From: Hyphomicrobiales bacterium
GTDB taxonomy: Bacteria > Pseudomonadota > Alphaproteobacteria > Rhizobiales > Xanthobacteraceae
Assembly (NCBI GenBank): GCA_017305665.1
Contig: JAFKKH010000007.1
Span: 186,001-250,000, forward strand
Direction of reading: 5' to 3'
Length of the DNA: 64,000 bases
Part shown: piece after piece, positions 9,407 to 18,218 of the stretch
How positions within the stretch are numbered: the stretch's first letter is position 1
How the letters are laid out: the number at the start of each line of letters is the position of its first letter
Notes under the pieces: generated by a model
Database searches by the model: none
Seen by the model: only the letters and a program-made list of their open reading frames with translations
What the model was told of the DNA's origin: nothing
Program-made: the position numbers and the translations under genes

Positions 9407-10284
9407 TGACCCGCTCCCCGCTCGCTGGCAGCTTCGGCAAAGGCATCGGTCAGCGCACGTATACCCAGCGTCGCAGCGACACGCCGGCGGTAGCTCGCGG
9501 AGGCATGCAGGTCCGAGCTGGCTTCGAGATCCTTCGCCGCGGCCCGCACGATATCTGCAATCGCGGTCTCGGACGGCGCATGTCCGATCAGCGCGGAGAC
9601 GTCGATACGCAGCGCGCGATCGCCGATCCCGCCGAGCCCGAGCGTCGCCTCGATGCATCGGCTATCATCATCGAGGGCGACCTGCGCCGCCGCCGCCACG
9701 AAGGCAAAATCCGACTGCCGCGCACTGACTTCGTGAAAGCCGGTGCCGACACGCGCATGCTGCCAGCGTGGAAAACGCACCGCGCAGACGCAATCACCCG
9801 GCGTCACGGCCGTCAGCATCGGCCCGATGAAAAAGTCATCGGCCGGCATCGCAGTGCGGTCCGATGTGTTGGCGATTTCGATGTCCGCGCCGAGCGTGAC
9901 CGCCACGAGCGGGATTTCCGCTGAGGGGTCGGCATTGGCGATGGAGCCGCCGACGGTGCCGCGATTGCGCGTCGGCGGATGGCCGACCCATGGCAAGGCC
10001 TTCGCGAGCAACGGCAGCGCCGCCCGCGCCTCCTCGCTGCGCTCGACCTCGGCCTGTCGGGTCGTGGCGCCGATCACGATCGCGTCGTCCTCGACGCGGA
10101 TGCCGCGCAACTCCTGCAATCTGATGACATCGACCAGCCGGCTCGGACGTGCGAGCCGCATCGCAAGCATCGGGATCAGGGTCTGCCCGCCCGCGATGAT
10201 GCGCGCATCCTCATCGCCAGCCAGCACTTCGCATGCTTCTGCAAGCGAGACCGGCCGGATGTAGTCGAATGGCGCTGGCTTCAT
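9403..10284 (-). CDS. Molybdenum hydroxylase FAD-binding subunit (CoxM-like)
   Basis: A 293-residue FAD protein of the CO dehydrogenase flavoprotein family that takes electrons from the [2Fe-2S] subunit to an acceptor. The two FAD loops are visible as AGGQTLIPML (residues about 31-40) and TVGGSIANADPSAEIP (about 110-125). A CO_deh_flav_C domain follows from about residue 175. It starts 20 bp after the NIPSNAP gene and overlaps the FeS gene by 4 bp. Confidence 0.92.
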   Translation of the reverse strand: MKPAPFDYIRPVSLAEACEVLAGDEDARIIAGGQTLIPMLAMRLARPSRLVDVIRLQELRGIRVEDDAIVIGATTRQAEVERSEEARAALPLLAKALPWVGHPPTRNRGTVGGSIANADPSAEIPLVAVTLGADIEIANTSDRTAMPADDFFIGPMLTAVTPGDCVCAVRFPRWQHARVGTGFHEVSARQSDFAFVAAAAQVALDDDSRCIEATLGLGGIGDRALRIDVSALIGHAPSETAIADIVRAAAKDLEASSDLHASASYRRRVAATLGIRALTDAFAEAASERGAGQ

Positions 10285-10304
10285 CGGCGAACGTCCACGT
10301 CGTG

Positions 10305-10628
10305 CTAGGCGAGCAGAAGACCGGCCACAGCCGGCGAGAGCACCGAGACGCTCTGACTCTTGAGCAGCGGCCCATCAACTTCGCTCGCCGCCTTGACGGC
10401 ACGCCAATCCGGATCCGCTCCGAACGACGCCCAGGATTTGGTGCGATCATCCTCGGACGCAAAGCGCGTCAGATAGGTCAGGCGGTTTGCCTCGGCTTCG
10501 GATTCGAAAACGCCGAGCAGTTCGATCCCGTGGAGTGGAAAGCGCTTCACCACTTCGTTCTTGAAGCGGGCCTTCATCGCATCCGCTTTGCCGTCGGCGG
10601 CTTCATAAATCCGCACTTCATAAATCAT
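10305..10628 (-). CDS. NIPSNAP family protein
   Basis: A 107-residue ferredoxin-like-fold protein beginning MIYEVRIYEAADGKADAMKARF, the usual NIPSNAP opening. GGGAGAAAGCTC precedes the ATG at 10628; the upstream continuation of the frame is promoter DNA. It is the first gene of the nine-gene operon that runs to 2353. NIPSNAP proteins often occur in catabolic operons without an assigned activity, so I give none. Confidence 0.85.
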   Translation of the reverse strand: MIYEVRIYEAADGKADAMKARFKNEVVKRFPLHGIELLGVFESEAEANRLTYLTRFASEDDRTKSWASFGADPDWRAVKAASEVDGPLLKSQSVSVLSPAVAGLLLA

Positions 10629-10669
10629 GAGCTTTCTCCCGGGCGGACATAAGAACCCGCAGAGACAAA

Positions 10670-10712
10670 TGTCAAACTTAATATAGTTCAATTCGACACT
10701 TTGGTATGAATG
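10670..10712 (-). promoter_or_regulatory. Probable promoter of the NIPSNAP-hydroxylase operon
   Basis: On the minus strand TTTGACA is followed, 17 bp on, by TTATGT. This is a plausible sigma70-type promoter about 40 bp before the first gene. The DNA upstream of the -35 is AT-rich and starts with the same TGTCAA (plus-strand reading) seen in the three promoter elements at 28880, 34701 and 40006, although the rest matches less well. Confidence 0.45.
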
Positions 10713-10803
10713 CACTGCAGCAATTAGGCGGAATTCGGTCAATAGACGCGAAGCAGGCGCGAAATCGGCAGAAGGTTGGACGATCTCTTCGATATTCACC
10801 GCT

Positions 10804-10841
10804 TAGCAATGCGGCACCATTGCTACAATCAGAATATTGTA
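10804..10841. promoter_or_regulatory. Two adjoining palindromes, probable operator of the MocR-type regulator
   Basis: TAGCAATG and CATTGCTA form a perfect 8-bp inverted repeat with a 6-bp spacer (10804-10825). It is directly followed by TACAAT/ATTGTA, a perfect 6-bp repeat, also with a 6-bp spacer (10824-10841). They lie 34-70 bp upstream of the regulator's ATG in the divergent gap. GntR/MocR proteins bind such paired sites, usually controlling themselves and the divergent operon. Confidence 0.5.
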
Positions 10842-10874
10842 CTATTCAGCCCCGATCATATCCTCGGAGTGTCC

Positions 10875-12263
10875 ATGTCAACCGCCACCGCCTCGAAGGA
10901 TTGGATCCCTGCTCTCGGTGATGAGGACGGACCGCGCTATCTCGCGTTCGTCGAAGTTCTGGAAGGAGACATCAGAAACGGCGCGCTGAAGCCGGGTACG
11001 CGCTTGCTGCCTCAGCGCGACATGGCGATGCGGCTGGGCCTGAGTGTCGGCACTGTATCCCGCGCATATACCGAAGCGGAAGCGCGCGGCCTGATCTCGG
11101 GTGAGGTCGGCCGCGGCACATTCGTGCAACGTCCGCGTCCGCCGGCGCTGACCAGCGGGACGTCGAAAGATCACGTCAACCTTGCTCTCAATGTGCCGCC
11201 GGCCACGGGCGAGGACGAACTGATCGCATCGGTGATGGCGGAAATCTTGTCCGACGGCGCTTTGTCGCCTCTGCTCGGCTATCTGCCGCATCAGGGCATC
11301 ATCTCCCAGCGCGAGATCATGGCGAGATGGCTTTCGAATTTCGGAATGACGACCGACATCGCGAACCTCTTCATTACACACGGCGGCCAGCACGCGCTGT
11401 CGATGGCGTTGAATATGGTCGCGGCGCCGAAGGACACGGTCCTGACCGAACGCTTCACATATTCTGGCATGATCGCGCTGTCCGCCCAGAACGGCTATCG
11501 GCTGCATGGTGTCGATGGCGACGAGCAGGGACTCCTGCCCGATGCGCTATCCGCGGCGTTCGCTGAGACTGGTGCACGCGTGCTGTTCGCCACACCAAGC
11601 CTGCAGACGCCGATGGGAACGGTGATGAGCGAGAAACGGCGACGCATGATCGCCGAAGTCATCGAGCGTCATCAGGGATATTTGCTGGAAGACGACGCGT
11701 ATGCGTTCCTGTTCGCAACTCCGCCGACGCCCGTCTCGGTTCTGATCCCCGATCGCAGCTTTTACGTCACGAGCTTTGCCAAATGCCTCGCTCCGGGCCT
11801 TCGCATCGCCACGATGGTTGCACCGGAGCAATTCCGCGATCGCGCGATCAATGCGATCCGTGCAACGGGATGGATGGCTTCACCGATCATGGCTGAAGTC
11901 GTCGCGCGTTTGATTCACAGCGGCGATCTGTTGCGGCAGGTCATGGCGAAACGCGATGCGGCTGCGCGGCGCAACGCCATTGCCGATCGCGTACTGGGCG
12001 CGTGGCTGGCACCGATGGCAGGGCCGCCGGGTTTTCATCGCTGGTTGCCAATTCCCGCCGGCCGGACCCTTGTCGCGCTGGTGACGCAGGCCGCGCAGGC
12101 CGGCATCACGGTTGCGCCGCCGGGGGCGCTTCAGCAGGTCGATCGCGGAACGCTCGGCATCCGACTCTGCCTCGGCCACCCCGCAAACGATAATGCCCTC
12201 GAAAACGCACTGCGCGCACTCCGACAAATTCTGGAAAGCGCTGAGTCCTTTTCGCTGGTCTGA
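10875..12263 (+). CDS. MocR-type regulator: GntR winged helix fused to PLP aminotransferase-like domain
   Basis: A 462-residue regulator. An N-terminal GntR helix-turn-helix spans about residues 15-85 (GTRLLPQRDMAMRLGLSVGTVSRAY). A fold-type I aminotransferase-like domain has the PLP lysine in SFAKCLAPGLR (K303). I choose the ATG at 10875, preceded by CGGAG; an in-frame ATG at 10776 would put the two palindromes at 10804-10841 inside the gene. It is divergent from the nine-gene hydroxylase operon and probably senses a related metabolite. Target and ligand are inference. Confidence 0.88.
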   Translation: MSTATASKDWIPALGDEDGPRYLAFVEVLEGDIRNGALKPGTRLLPQRDMAMRLGLSVGTVSRAYTEAEARGLISGEVGRGTFVQRPRPPALTSGTSKDHVNLALNVPPATGEDELIASVMAEILSDGALSPLLGYLPHQGIISQREIMARWLSNFGMTTDIANLFITHGGQHALSMALNMVAAPKDTVLTERFTYSGMIALSAQNGYRLHGVDGDEQGLLPDALSAAFAETGARVLFATPSLQTPMGTVMSEKRRRMIAEVIERHQGYLLEDDAYAFLFATPPTPVSVLIPDRSFYVTSFAKCLAPGLRIATMVAPEQFRDRAINAIRATGWMASPIMAEVVARLIHSGDLLRQVMAKRDAAARRNAIADRVLGAWLAPMAGPPGFHRWLPIPAGRTLVALVTQAAQAGITVAPPGALQQVDRGTLGIRLCLGHPANDNALENALRALRQILESAESFSLV

Positions 12264-12320
12264 CCAAACTCAACCTGCAAATTGCAGCACGATATTAGCG
12301 AACGTAGACGCTGAGCTTGT

Positions 12321-12926
12321 CTACCACATCGTTTTCCGGGCCCGCATAGGCCACTCCCGATCATAAGTCTCGCCGCCCACCCGATCCTCGCTCATTTCTG
12401 CAAGGATCTGGCCGGGCGTCGGCAGTGTCTTCGGGTCGACGCGCTTGTCGGGATTCCAGAGATCCGAACGAACGATTGCTCGCGCACATTGGAAGTAGAT
12501 TTCTTCGACCGTCACCACGATCACGGTTCGCGGCGTCTTTTCCTCTACCGCGAAGGTCGCAAGCAATGCATCCTCGGCGGAAACACCGGCTCGACCGTTC
12601 ACGCGCAACGTGGTGCCGGAGCCCGGGATGAGAAACAGCAATGCCACCCGCGGATCCCGGATGATATTGCGCAAGGTGTCGATGCGGTTATTCCCGCGGC
12701 GATCAGGCAATAGCAGCGTCTTGTCGTCGTGAACGCGCACAAATCCCGCAATGTCACCACGCGGCGAGCAATCCAGGCCTTCGGGGCCACAGCTCGCAAA
12801 CGCCACGAACGGGGACTTTTCGATGATGCGGCGGTACGATGGCGTGATGTGGTTTGCGACCTTGACGGTCGACGCCTCGCCTGGCTGGCCATAGATCGCT
12901 TCCAGCTCTTCAACGCTCTTAATCAT
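12321..12926 (-). CDS. Pyridoxamine 5'-phosphate oxidase-like FMN-binding protein at the end of the phn operon
   Basis: A 201-residue split-barrel flavoprotein of the PNPOx-like (MSMEG_1061/DR2398) type. Typical pieces are FVAFASCGPEGLDCSPRGD, LPDRRGNNRIDTLRNI and DPRVALLFLIPGSGTTLRV. The ATG at 12926 overlaps the phnN stop by 8 bp, with GGAGAAGG upstream, so it is co-translated as the last gene of phnGHIJKLMN. It is not part of the classical C-P lyase set. It could act on a downstream product or protect against it, but its role is unknown. Confidence 0.82.
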   Translation of the reverse strand: MIKSVEELEAIYGQPGEASTVKVANHITPSYRRIIEKSPFVAFASCGPEGLDCSPRGDIAGFVRVHDDKTLLLPDRRGNNRIDTLRNIIRDPRVALLFLIPGSGTTLRVNGRAGVSAEDALLATFAVEEKTPRTVIVVTVEEIYFQCARAIVRSDLWNPDKRVDPKTLPTPGQILAEMSEDRVGGETYDREWPMRARKTMW

Positions 12927-13539
12927 CAACAAGATCGCCTTCTCCGTTCCGAACACGCCCGCCATCCGCGACGAGATCGATCAATTGCCGCGCAGCCTGA
13001 TCGACCGGTCCGACATTGGCGATGATCAGGTCAGGAAAGAAGATCTCATCGACACCCCGATAGAGGCGTCCCGAGATCCTGCCATCGGTTACCCGGTTTC
13101 GTCGCGCGAGACGTTCCGCAAGAATATCCGGCGGAGCCGTCACGGCAACAACCGCCACGTTGGCATAAGCGGCGCGCGCAGCGCCGATCACAGTCCGGGA
13201 GACATTGATCACGACGGTATGACCGATGCGAATGTCTTGGTCGATCGATCGCCGCAGGCCATACCGGTTGCCGTGAGCTTCCCAATGCATGGCGAATTCG
13301 CCAAGATCACAGGCAGCGCGAAAGGCATCCGACGTCAGGTACTCGTTATCTTCAGACATTGAAGGTGCACGCGTGACGACACGGCGCGGGAAGACAACGC
13401 GCTCGTTTTCCGCAAACGCAACCTTAGCCAGTCCGATCAGCGTGTCCTTGCCGGCGCCGCTTGGGCCGACGACCAGAATTAAACGACCCGGGCCGATGTC
13501 ATTCAGCGGGCGATCGGCTGGCGGCGAACGTGGATTCAT
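12919..13539 (-). CDS. phnN: Ribose 1,5-bisphosphokinase PhnN
   Basis: A 206-residue guanylate-kinase-like enzyme that phosphorylates ribose 1,5-bisphosphate to PRPP, the last step recovering the ribose left by C-P lyase. The P-loop is GPSGAGKDT (about residues 26-34), followed by RVVTRAPSMSEDNEYL as in PhnN. The ATG overlaps the phnM stop (ATGA). Length is close to the family norm of about 185-200. Confidence 0.93.
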   Translation of the reverse strand: MNPRSPPADRPLNDIGPGRLILVVGPSGAGKDTLIGLAKVAFAENERVVFPRRVVTRAPSMSEDNEYLTSDAFRAACDLGEFAMHWEAHGNRYGLRRSIDQDIRIGHTVVINVSRTVIGAARAAYANVAVVAVTAPPDILAERLARRNRVTDGRISGRLYRGVDEIFFPDLIIANVGPVDQAARQLIDLVADGGRVRNGEGDLVDD

Positions 13540-14702
13540 GCCACGCGCCGCCCTTCGCGCCAGACGCTGCGAACCACCGGCACATTTCCAGCGACATGAA
13601 CACGGATCAGGTCCGCCCGTCGGCCAACCTCAATGGCTCCTCGATCAGCAAGTCCTACCGCTTCCGCAGGCGCCTTGGTGACGGTACGGACCGCAGCCGC
13701 CAGATCGATCATCGGCGCCTTCTGCGGTAGCTGGAGCGCAGCCATCAGCAGGCTGGATGGGATATAGTCGGATGACATGATATCGAGCAGTCCTTCGCGT
13801 GCGAGATCGATCGCCGCGATGTTTCCTGAGTGAGAACCATCCCGCACCACGTTCGGCGCTCCCATCAAAATCCCGATGCCAGCCTCGTGCAAGCCGCGTG
13901 CGGCTTCGAGGGTCGTCGGAAATTCGGCGACCGCAACGCCATCGCGGACAGCATCGTCGACATTTTCTGCAGTAGTGTCGTCGTGACTCGCGAGTGGAAT
14001 TCCGTACTGATGGGCGAGCGCCACGATGGCACGCATGTTAGTCGCGGCATGCGCGGTCTGGTAGGCTAGGCGTTGCGCGAACAGGACATCGAGCTGAGCA
14101 TCGGTCATCCCTCCCGCCTTGCCACGATAGTAGTCGCGCAACTTCGCCTCATCGCGGAACTGCCGCTGGCCAGGCGTGTGATCCATCAACGACATCAAAC
14201 GCACATCGGGACGGTCGATCAGTTCGGCGGCCTCCGCAACGACATCCGGCATCGGGATTTCACAGCGCAGGTGGAGGAAGTGATCGGCGCGAAGCAGTCC
14301 GCCATCCCGCGCCGCTCCGATCGCCTGCGAGAGAACACCCGCACGTCCATCGACCGCTTCGGCGCCTTCCTCTCGCCAGACGCGAAGCGAATCTAGCACG
14401 GTCGTAATTCCCGATGTCGCCAATTGACTATCGTAGGACACGACGGCGGCAATCGGATCCCAGAAGACCTTGGGCCGGGGAACATAATGCGCTTCAAGAT
14501 GATCGGTATGCAACTCGATCAGCCCCGGCATAATCAGGTCGCCATCGGCGTCCACACTTCCGGCGGCGCAAGCACCTTCGCCGAATTCAACGATCTTGCC
14601 ATCAACCGCAACGACCCATCCCCGCTCGATCACATGATCGGGCAAAACGACCCTCGCGTTGCCGATGCAAATTTCCGATCCTGTCCCGTTCATCTCGTTC
14701 AT
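13536..14702 (-). CDS. phnM: Alpha-D-ribose 1-methylphosphonate 5-triphosphate diphosphatase PhnM
   Basis: A 388-residue amidohydrolase-fold enzyme that removes pyrophosphate from the 5-triphosphate intermediate so that PhnJ can act. The metal site is ELHTDHLEAH (H65 and D67 region), with further conserved CEIP, SLMDHTPGQRQF, IPLASHDD and GAPNVVRDGSHSGN. The family-typical PRPKVFWDP follows the metal site. It lies 24 bp after phnL and overlaps phnN. A second, more divergent phnM is at 24590-25777. Confidence 0.95.
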   Translation of the reverse strand: MNEMNGTGSEICIGNARVVLPDHVIERGWVVAVDGKIVEFGEGACAAGSVDADGDLIMPGLIELHTDHLEAHYVPRPKVFWDPIAAVVSYDSQLATSGITTVLDSLRVWREEGAEAVDGRAGVLSQAIGAARDGGLLRADHFLHLRCEIPMPDVVAEAAELIDRPDVRLMSLMDHTPGQRQFRDEAKLRDYYRGKAGGMTDAQLDVLFAQRLAYQTAHAATNMRAIVALAHQYGIPLASHDDTTAENVDDAVRDGVAVAEFPTTLEAARGLHEAGIGILMGAPNVVRDGSHSGNIAAIDLAREGLLDIMSSDYIPSSLLMAALQLPQKAPMIDLAAAVRTVTKAPAEAVGLADRGAIEVGRRADLIRVHVAGNVPVVRSVWREGRRVA

Positions 14703-14726
14703 CTTTCTCGATGCCGTCCCAACCGG

Positions 14727-15437
14727 TCACGCCGCATTGGCAAAGGCGGTCACGTCAACAATGCGGTCGGCGATCGCCTCGCGAACGTCGTCATCATGTA
14801 CGATCGCAACCACCGCCACGCCCGCCCGTTTCTTTTCTCCAATCAAGTCCACGACGACCTCGCGATTGGCTCTGTCCAGCGACGCTGTCGGCTCATCAAG
14901 CAGCAGGATCGGATGACCGGAGACAAAGCCGCGCGCTATGTTCACACGTTGCTGTTCACCGCCGGAAAATGTCGCTGGCGGCAAGGACCAAAGCCGCGTC
15001 GGAATGTTGAGACGTTGCAGAAGCATGCCAGCGCGCTCCCTCGCTTCGGAACGCGGGGTGCCCGTGGCAACAGCTGGCTCGGTTACAACATCGATAGCCG
15101 CCACCCGCGGGACCACGCGTAGAAACTGGCTGACATAGCCGATCGTATCGCGGCGCAAGCTCAGTATGTCGCGCGCATCGGCCGTCGCCAAGTCGACCAT
15201 GGTCCCTCGACTGCAAACCTCGATCTTGCCGCTATCGCAGCGATAGTTGCCGAAAATCATTTTCAGGATCGACGATTTTCCAGCCCCTGAAGGGCCGGAC
15301 AAGACAACGCACTCGCCGCCGTTAACGCTGAAATTCACGTTGCTGACGACCGGAAGCCGAACGCCATGCTGCAAATGCATCGTGAACGTTTTTTCGGCGC
15401 TGGTCAGTTCAATCATCGTTGGCATCGGCTGGCTCAC
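14727..15437 (-). CDS. phnL: C-P lyase complex ABC-type ATPase PhnL
   Basis: A 236-residue ABC ATPase without a membrane partner, belonging to the C-P lyase machinery. It has Walker A GPSGAGKSS, signature FSGGEQQRVNIARG and Walker B ILLLDEPTASLD. The start is GTG at 15437, whose GTGA overlaps the phnK stop; ATG codons at 15425 and 15416 are alternatives. PhnL is required in vivo together with PhnGHIJK. Its exact role is less clear than that of PhnK. Confidence 0.93.
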   Translation of the reverse strand: MSQPMPTMIELTSAEKTFTMHLQHGVRLPVVSNVNFSVNGGECVVLSGPSGAGKSSILKMIFGNYRCDSGKIEVCSRGTMVDLATADARDILSLRRDTIGYVSQFLRVVPRVAAIDVVTEPAVATGTPRSEARERAGMLLQRLNIPTRLWSLPPATFSGGEQQRVNIARGFVSGHPILLLDEPTASLDRANREVVVDLIGEKKRAGVAVVAIVHDDDVREAIADRIVDVTAFANAA

Positions 15438-16234
15438 GTCGGCAAGATCGAAGAGACAAGGAGTTGGGTGTAGGCTTCGTGCGGATCGTCGAGCACCTGA
15501 TCGGTCAACCCGGACTCGATGACCCGTCCGCCCTTCATCACCATGACCCGATGCGACAGAAGCCGCGCCACCGCCAAATCATGGGTGACCACGATAGCGG
15601 CAAGCCCCAGTTCGCTGACAAGACCGCGCACCAGATCGAGCAGACGCGCCTGCACCGAAACGTCGAGGCCGCCGGTCGGCTCATCCATGAACAGCAGTCG
15701 CGGTCCGGTGACGAGATTGCGGGCGATTTGCAGGCGCTGCCGCATGCCACCTGAATAGGTACGCGGGGTATCGTCGATCCGGCCGACGTCGATTTCGACC
15801 CGCTGAAGCCACGTCTCTGCCGTTTCGCGGATACGGCCATAGTGATTCCAGCCGACCGCCATCAACCGCTCGCCGACATTGGCGCCAGCCGATACCGCCA
15901 TGCGCAGACCCTGGGTCGCGTCCTGATGAACGTAACCCCAGTCAGTGCGAAAGAGAAACCGGCGCTCGGCCTCTCCCAGTACATTCAGATCCCGCAGCAT
16001 GCCATCGCGCATGCGATAGGACACGAGGCCGGATGTCGGCGCGATCTGCGCAGACAGCATCTGCAGCAGCGTGGATTTTCCTGAACCTGATTCACCCACG
16101 ATGGCCAGCACCTCACCGGGATAAAGCACGAAGGAGATGTTCCGGCAGGCGACAATGCGGCCGTACATCTTGCCAAGATTCTCGGCAACGAGCAGCGGCT
16201 GACCGTCCGACGATTGACCTTCGATATCAACCAT
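15434..16234 (-). CDS. phnK: C-P lyase complex ABC-type ATPase PhnK
   Basis: A 266-residue ABC ATPase that docks on the PhnGHIJ core. Walker A is GESGSGKSTLL, the signature is YSGGMRQRLQIARN and Walker B is LLFMDEPTGGLD. The start is the ATG at 16234 with GAGGAG 6 bp upstream, overlapping phnJ by 8 bp; the open frame upstream lies inside phnJ and is not coding. It ends with GTGA coupling to phnL. Confidence 0.94.
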   Translation of the reverse strand: MVDIEGQSSDGQPLLVAENLGKMYGRIVACRNISFVLYPGEVLAIVGESGSGKSTLLQMLSAQIAPTSGLVSYRMRDGMLRDLNVLGEAERRFLFRTDWGYVHQDATQGLRMAVSAGANVGERLMAVGWNHYGRIRETAETWLQRVEIDVGRIDDTPRTYSGGMRQRLQIARNLVTGPRLLFMDEPTGGLDVSVQARLLDLVRGLVSELGLAAIVVTHDLAVARLLSHRVMVMKGGRVIESGLTDQVLDDPHEAYTQLLVSSILPT

Positions 16235-17111
16235 TGCTCTTCTCCTCATACGGAGCGGCCGATTCCCGTCCGCGATGGCCAGCCGTCTGACGACTCTCGC
16301 AATAGTCCGTATCAGAGCAGACAAACATGCGGCTTCCGGCATCGTCAGTGACGACCTCATCGAGGTAGGAGTCTTGTGCGGCACACAACGCGCAGACTCC
16401 GTCGAAACGATAGCGCGTGAACGGATGATCCTCGAAATCGAGCGACACCACGCTGGTGTACGGCGGGACTGCGTAGATTCGCTTCTCCCGGCCCGCGCCG
16501 AACAGTTGCAGCGCAGCGCAATTGTCCATCTTGGGATTGTCGAACTTCGGCGTCGGCGACGGATCCATGACGTACCGCGCGTTGATTTTCACCGGATAGG
16601 CATACGACGTCGAGATCTGGCCGAACCGCGCGATGTCCTCATAGAGCTTGACATGCATCAGGCCATATTCGCCCAACGCATGCATGCGACGAGTCTCGGT
16701 TTCACGCGGCTCAAGAAAGCGCAGCGGCTCTGGAATCGGCACCTGATAGACAAGGACCTGCCCTGCCCGCAACGGCGCCTCGGGAATGCGATGCCGCGTT
16801 TGAATAACGGTTGCGTCTTCGGTCGAGGTCGTCGTGGCAACGCCTGACGTCTTTGCAAAGAATTTCCTAATCGAAATCGCATTGGTGGTGTCGTCCGATC
16901 CCTGGTCGATCACCTTCAATACGTCGTCCGGTCCGAGGATGGCTGCTGTGACCTGTACGCCGCCGGTACCCCATCCATAGGGCATCGGCATCTCGCGACT
17001 CGCGAACGGCACCTGATATCCAGGTATCGCGATGGCCTTCAGGATCGCGCGCCGGATCATCCGCTTGGTCTGCTCATCAAGATAGGCGAAATTGTAAGCT
17101 GGCGTGTTCAT
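16227..17111 (-). CDS. phnJ: Alpha-D-ribose 1-methylphosphonate 5-phosphate C-P lyase PhnJ
   Basis: The 294-residue catalytic radical-SAM subunit of C-P lyase, which splits the carbon-phosphorus bond. The unusual cluster motif is CALC at C240/C243 with a third ligand at C265, and C271 is the thiyl-radical cysteine. G31 in GYQVP matches the glycyl position. These sit one residue before the E. coli numbering, so the active site is intact. Start and phnI stop overlap (ATGA). Confidence 0.97.
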   Translation of the reverse strand: MNTPAYNFAYLDEQTKRMIRRAILKAIAIPGYQVPFASREMPMPYGWGTGGVQVTAAILGPDDVLKVIDQGSDDTTNAISIRKFFAKTSGVATTTSTEDATVIQTRHRIPEAPLRAGQVLVYQVPIPEPLRFLEPRETETRRMHALGEYGLMHVKLYEDIARFGQISTSYAYPVKINARYVMDPSPTPKFDNPKMDNCAALQLFGAGREKRIYAVPPYTSVVSLDFEDHPFTRYRFDGVCALCAAQDSYLDEVVTDDAGSRMFVCSDTDYCESRQTAGHRGRESAAPYEEKSNG

Positions 17112-18214
17112 TCGGCGGCCTCCCGCACCGGCTCATCACTGATCCCTTCTGCGAACTCCTTGCGCAGACGGCGAAGAAGGCCGAGCTCGGACTGGAAATC
17201 GACGTAATGCGGCAGTTTCAGATGCTCGACAAAGCCCGTCGCCTGAACATTGTCCGAATGCGACATGACGAATTCCTCATCCTGAGCCGGCGCAAGGACC
17301 TCCTCGCCAAGCTCGCGAGCCCGCAGGCTGCGATCGACGAGCGCCATCGACATCGATTTCCGTTCACATTGACCGAAAACAAGCCCGTAGCCGCGCGTGA
17401 AGCATGGCGCCTCGGTCGCAGATCCCTTGAATTGATTCACCATCTGGCACTCGGTCAGCTCGATGGATCCAAGCGGGACGGCAAAGCCGGCATCTTCGGC
17501 AAAAAACTCGACTTCGACTTCGCCAAAGCGAATCTCGCCTGCAAACGGATGGTTTCGCCCGTAGCCGCGCTGTGTCGAATAACCCATCGCCAGCAGGAAG
17601 CCCTCGTCAGCGCGTGAGAGATTTTGCAACCGCAGATCGCGATCGGCAGGGAAGCTTAGCGGTTCGCGCGTCAGATCGCCGACGGCAGCATCGTCGCTCG
17701 CCGGCTGCGGCGACGGCTCAATCAGTCCATCGCGTCCAAGAATATCCGTCACGCGCGGCATCGCCATGTCCAGCGGTTCGCTGATGGCCGGCGCTTCCGG
17801 ACTGGAATTTTCGGCCAACTGTGGATCGAGCAGCCGATGTGTGTAATCGAAGGTCGGCCCCAGAATCTGACCACCCGGAATGTCCTTGAAGGTCGACGAT
17901 ATGCGCCGGCGCACCTCCATTCGCGCGGTATCGAGGGGCTCCGACGCGCCGAAGCGCGGCAAAGTTGCGCGGAATGCACGCAGCAGGAATATGGCCTCGA
18001 TCATATCCCCGCGCGCCTGCTTGATCGCCAAGGCGGCCAGCTCACGATCGTAAAGCGACCCTTCGCTCATGACCCGATCAACCGCGAGACCGAGCTGACC
18101 GGATATCTGCGCGAGCGCGATCTCGGGAGTGTCGGGGTTACCGCGCCGCTCATGCGCTAGCAAACGATGGGCATGTTCGATCGCGCGCTCGCCACCCTTG
18201 ACAGCAACATACAT
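17108..18214 (-). CDS. phnI: C-P lyase core subunit PhnI (nucleosidase component)
   Basis: A 368-residue protein of the PhnI family, which with PhnG and PhnH swaps adenine of ATP for the phosphonate to form ribose 1-phosphonate 5-triphosphate. The N-terminus MYVAVKGGERAIEHAHRLL is characteristic, as is ALVDRSLRARELGEEV towards the C-terminus. The ATG at 18214 has AGGAG upstream and sits 4 bp after the phnH stop; the upstream frame lies within phnH and is not used. Confidence 0.95.
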   Translation of the reverse strand: MYVAVKGGERAIEHAHRLLAHERRGNPDTPEIALAQISGQLGLAVDRVMSEGSLYDRELAALAIKQARGDMIEAIFLLRAFRATLPRFGASEPLDTARMEVRRRISSTFKDIPGGQILGPTFDYTHRLLDPQLAENSSPEAPAISEPLDMAMPRVTDILGRDGLIEPSPQPASDDAAVGDLTREPLSFPADRDLRLQNLSRADEGFLLAMGYSTQRGYGRNHPFAGEIRFGEVEVEFFAEDAGFAVPLGSIELTECQMVNQFKGSATEAPCFTRGYGLVFGQCERKSMSMALVDRSLRARELGEEVLAPAQDEEFVMSHSDNVQATGFVEHLKLPHYVDFQSELGLLRRLRKEFAEGISDEPVREAAE

Positions 18215-18218
18215 TGCA

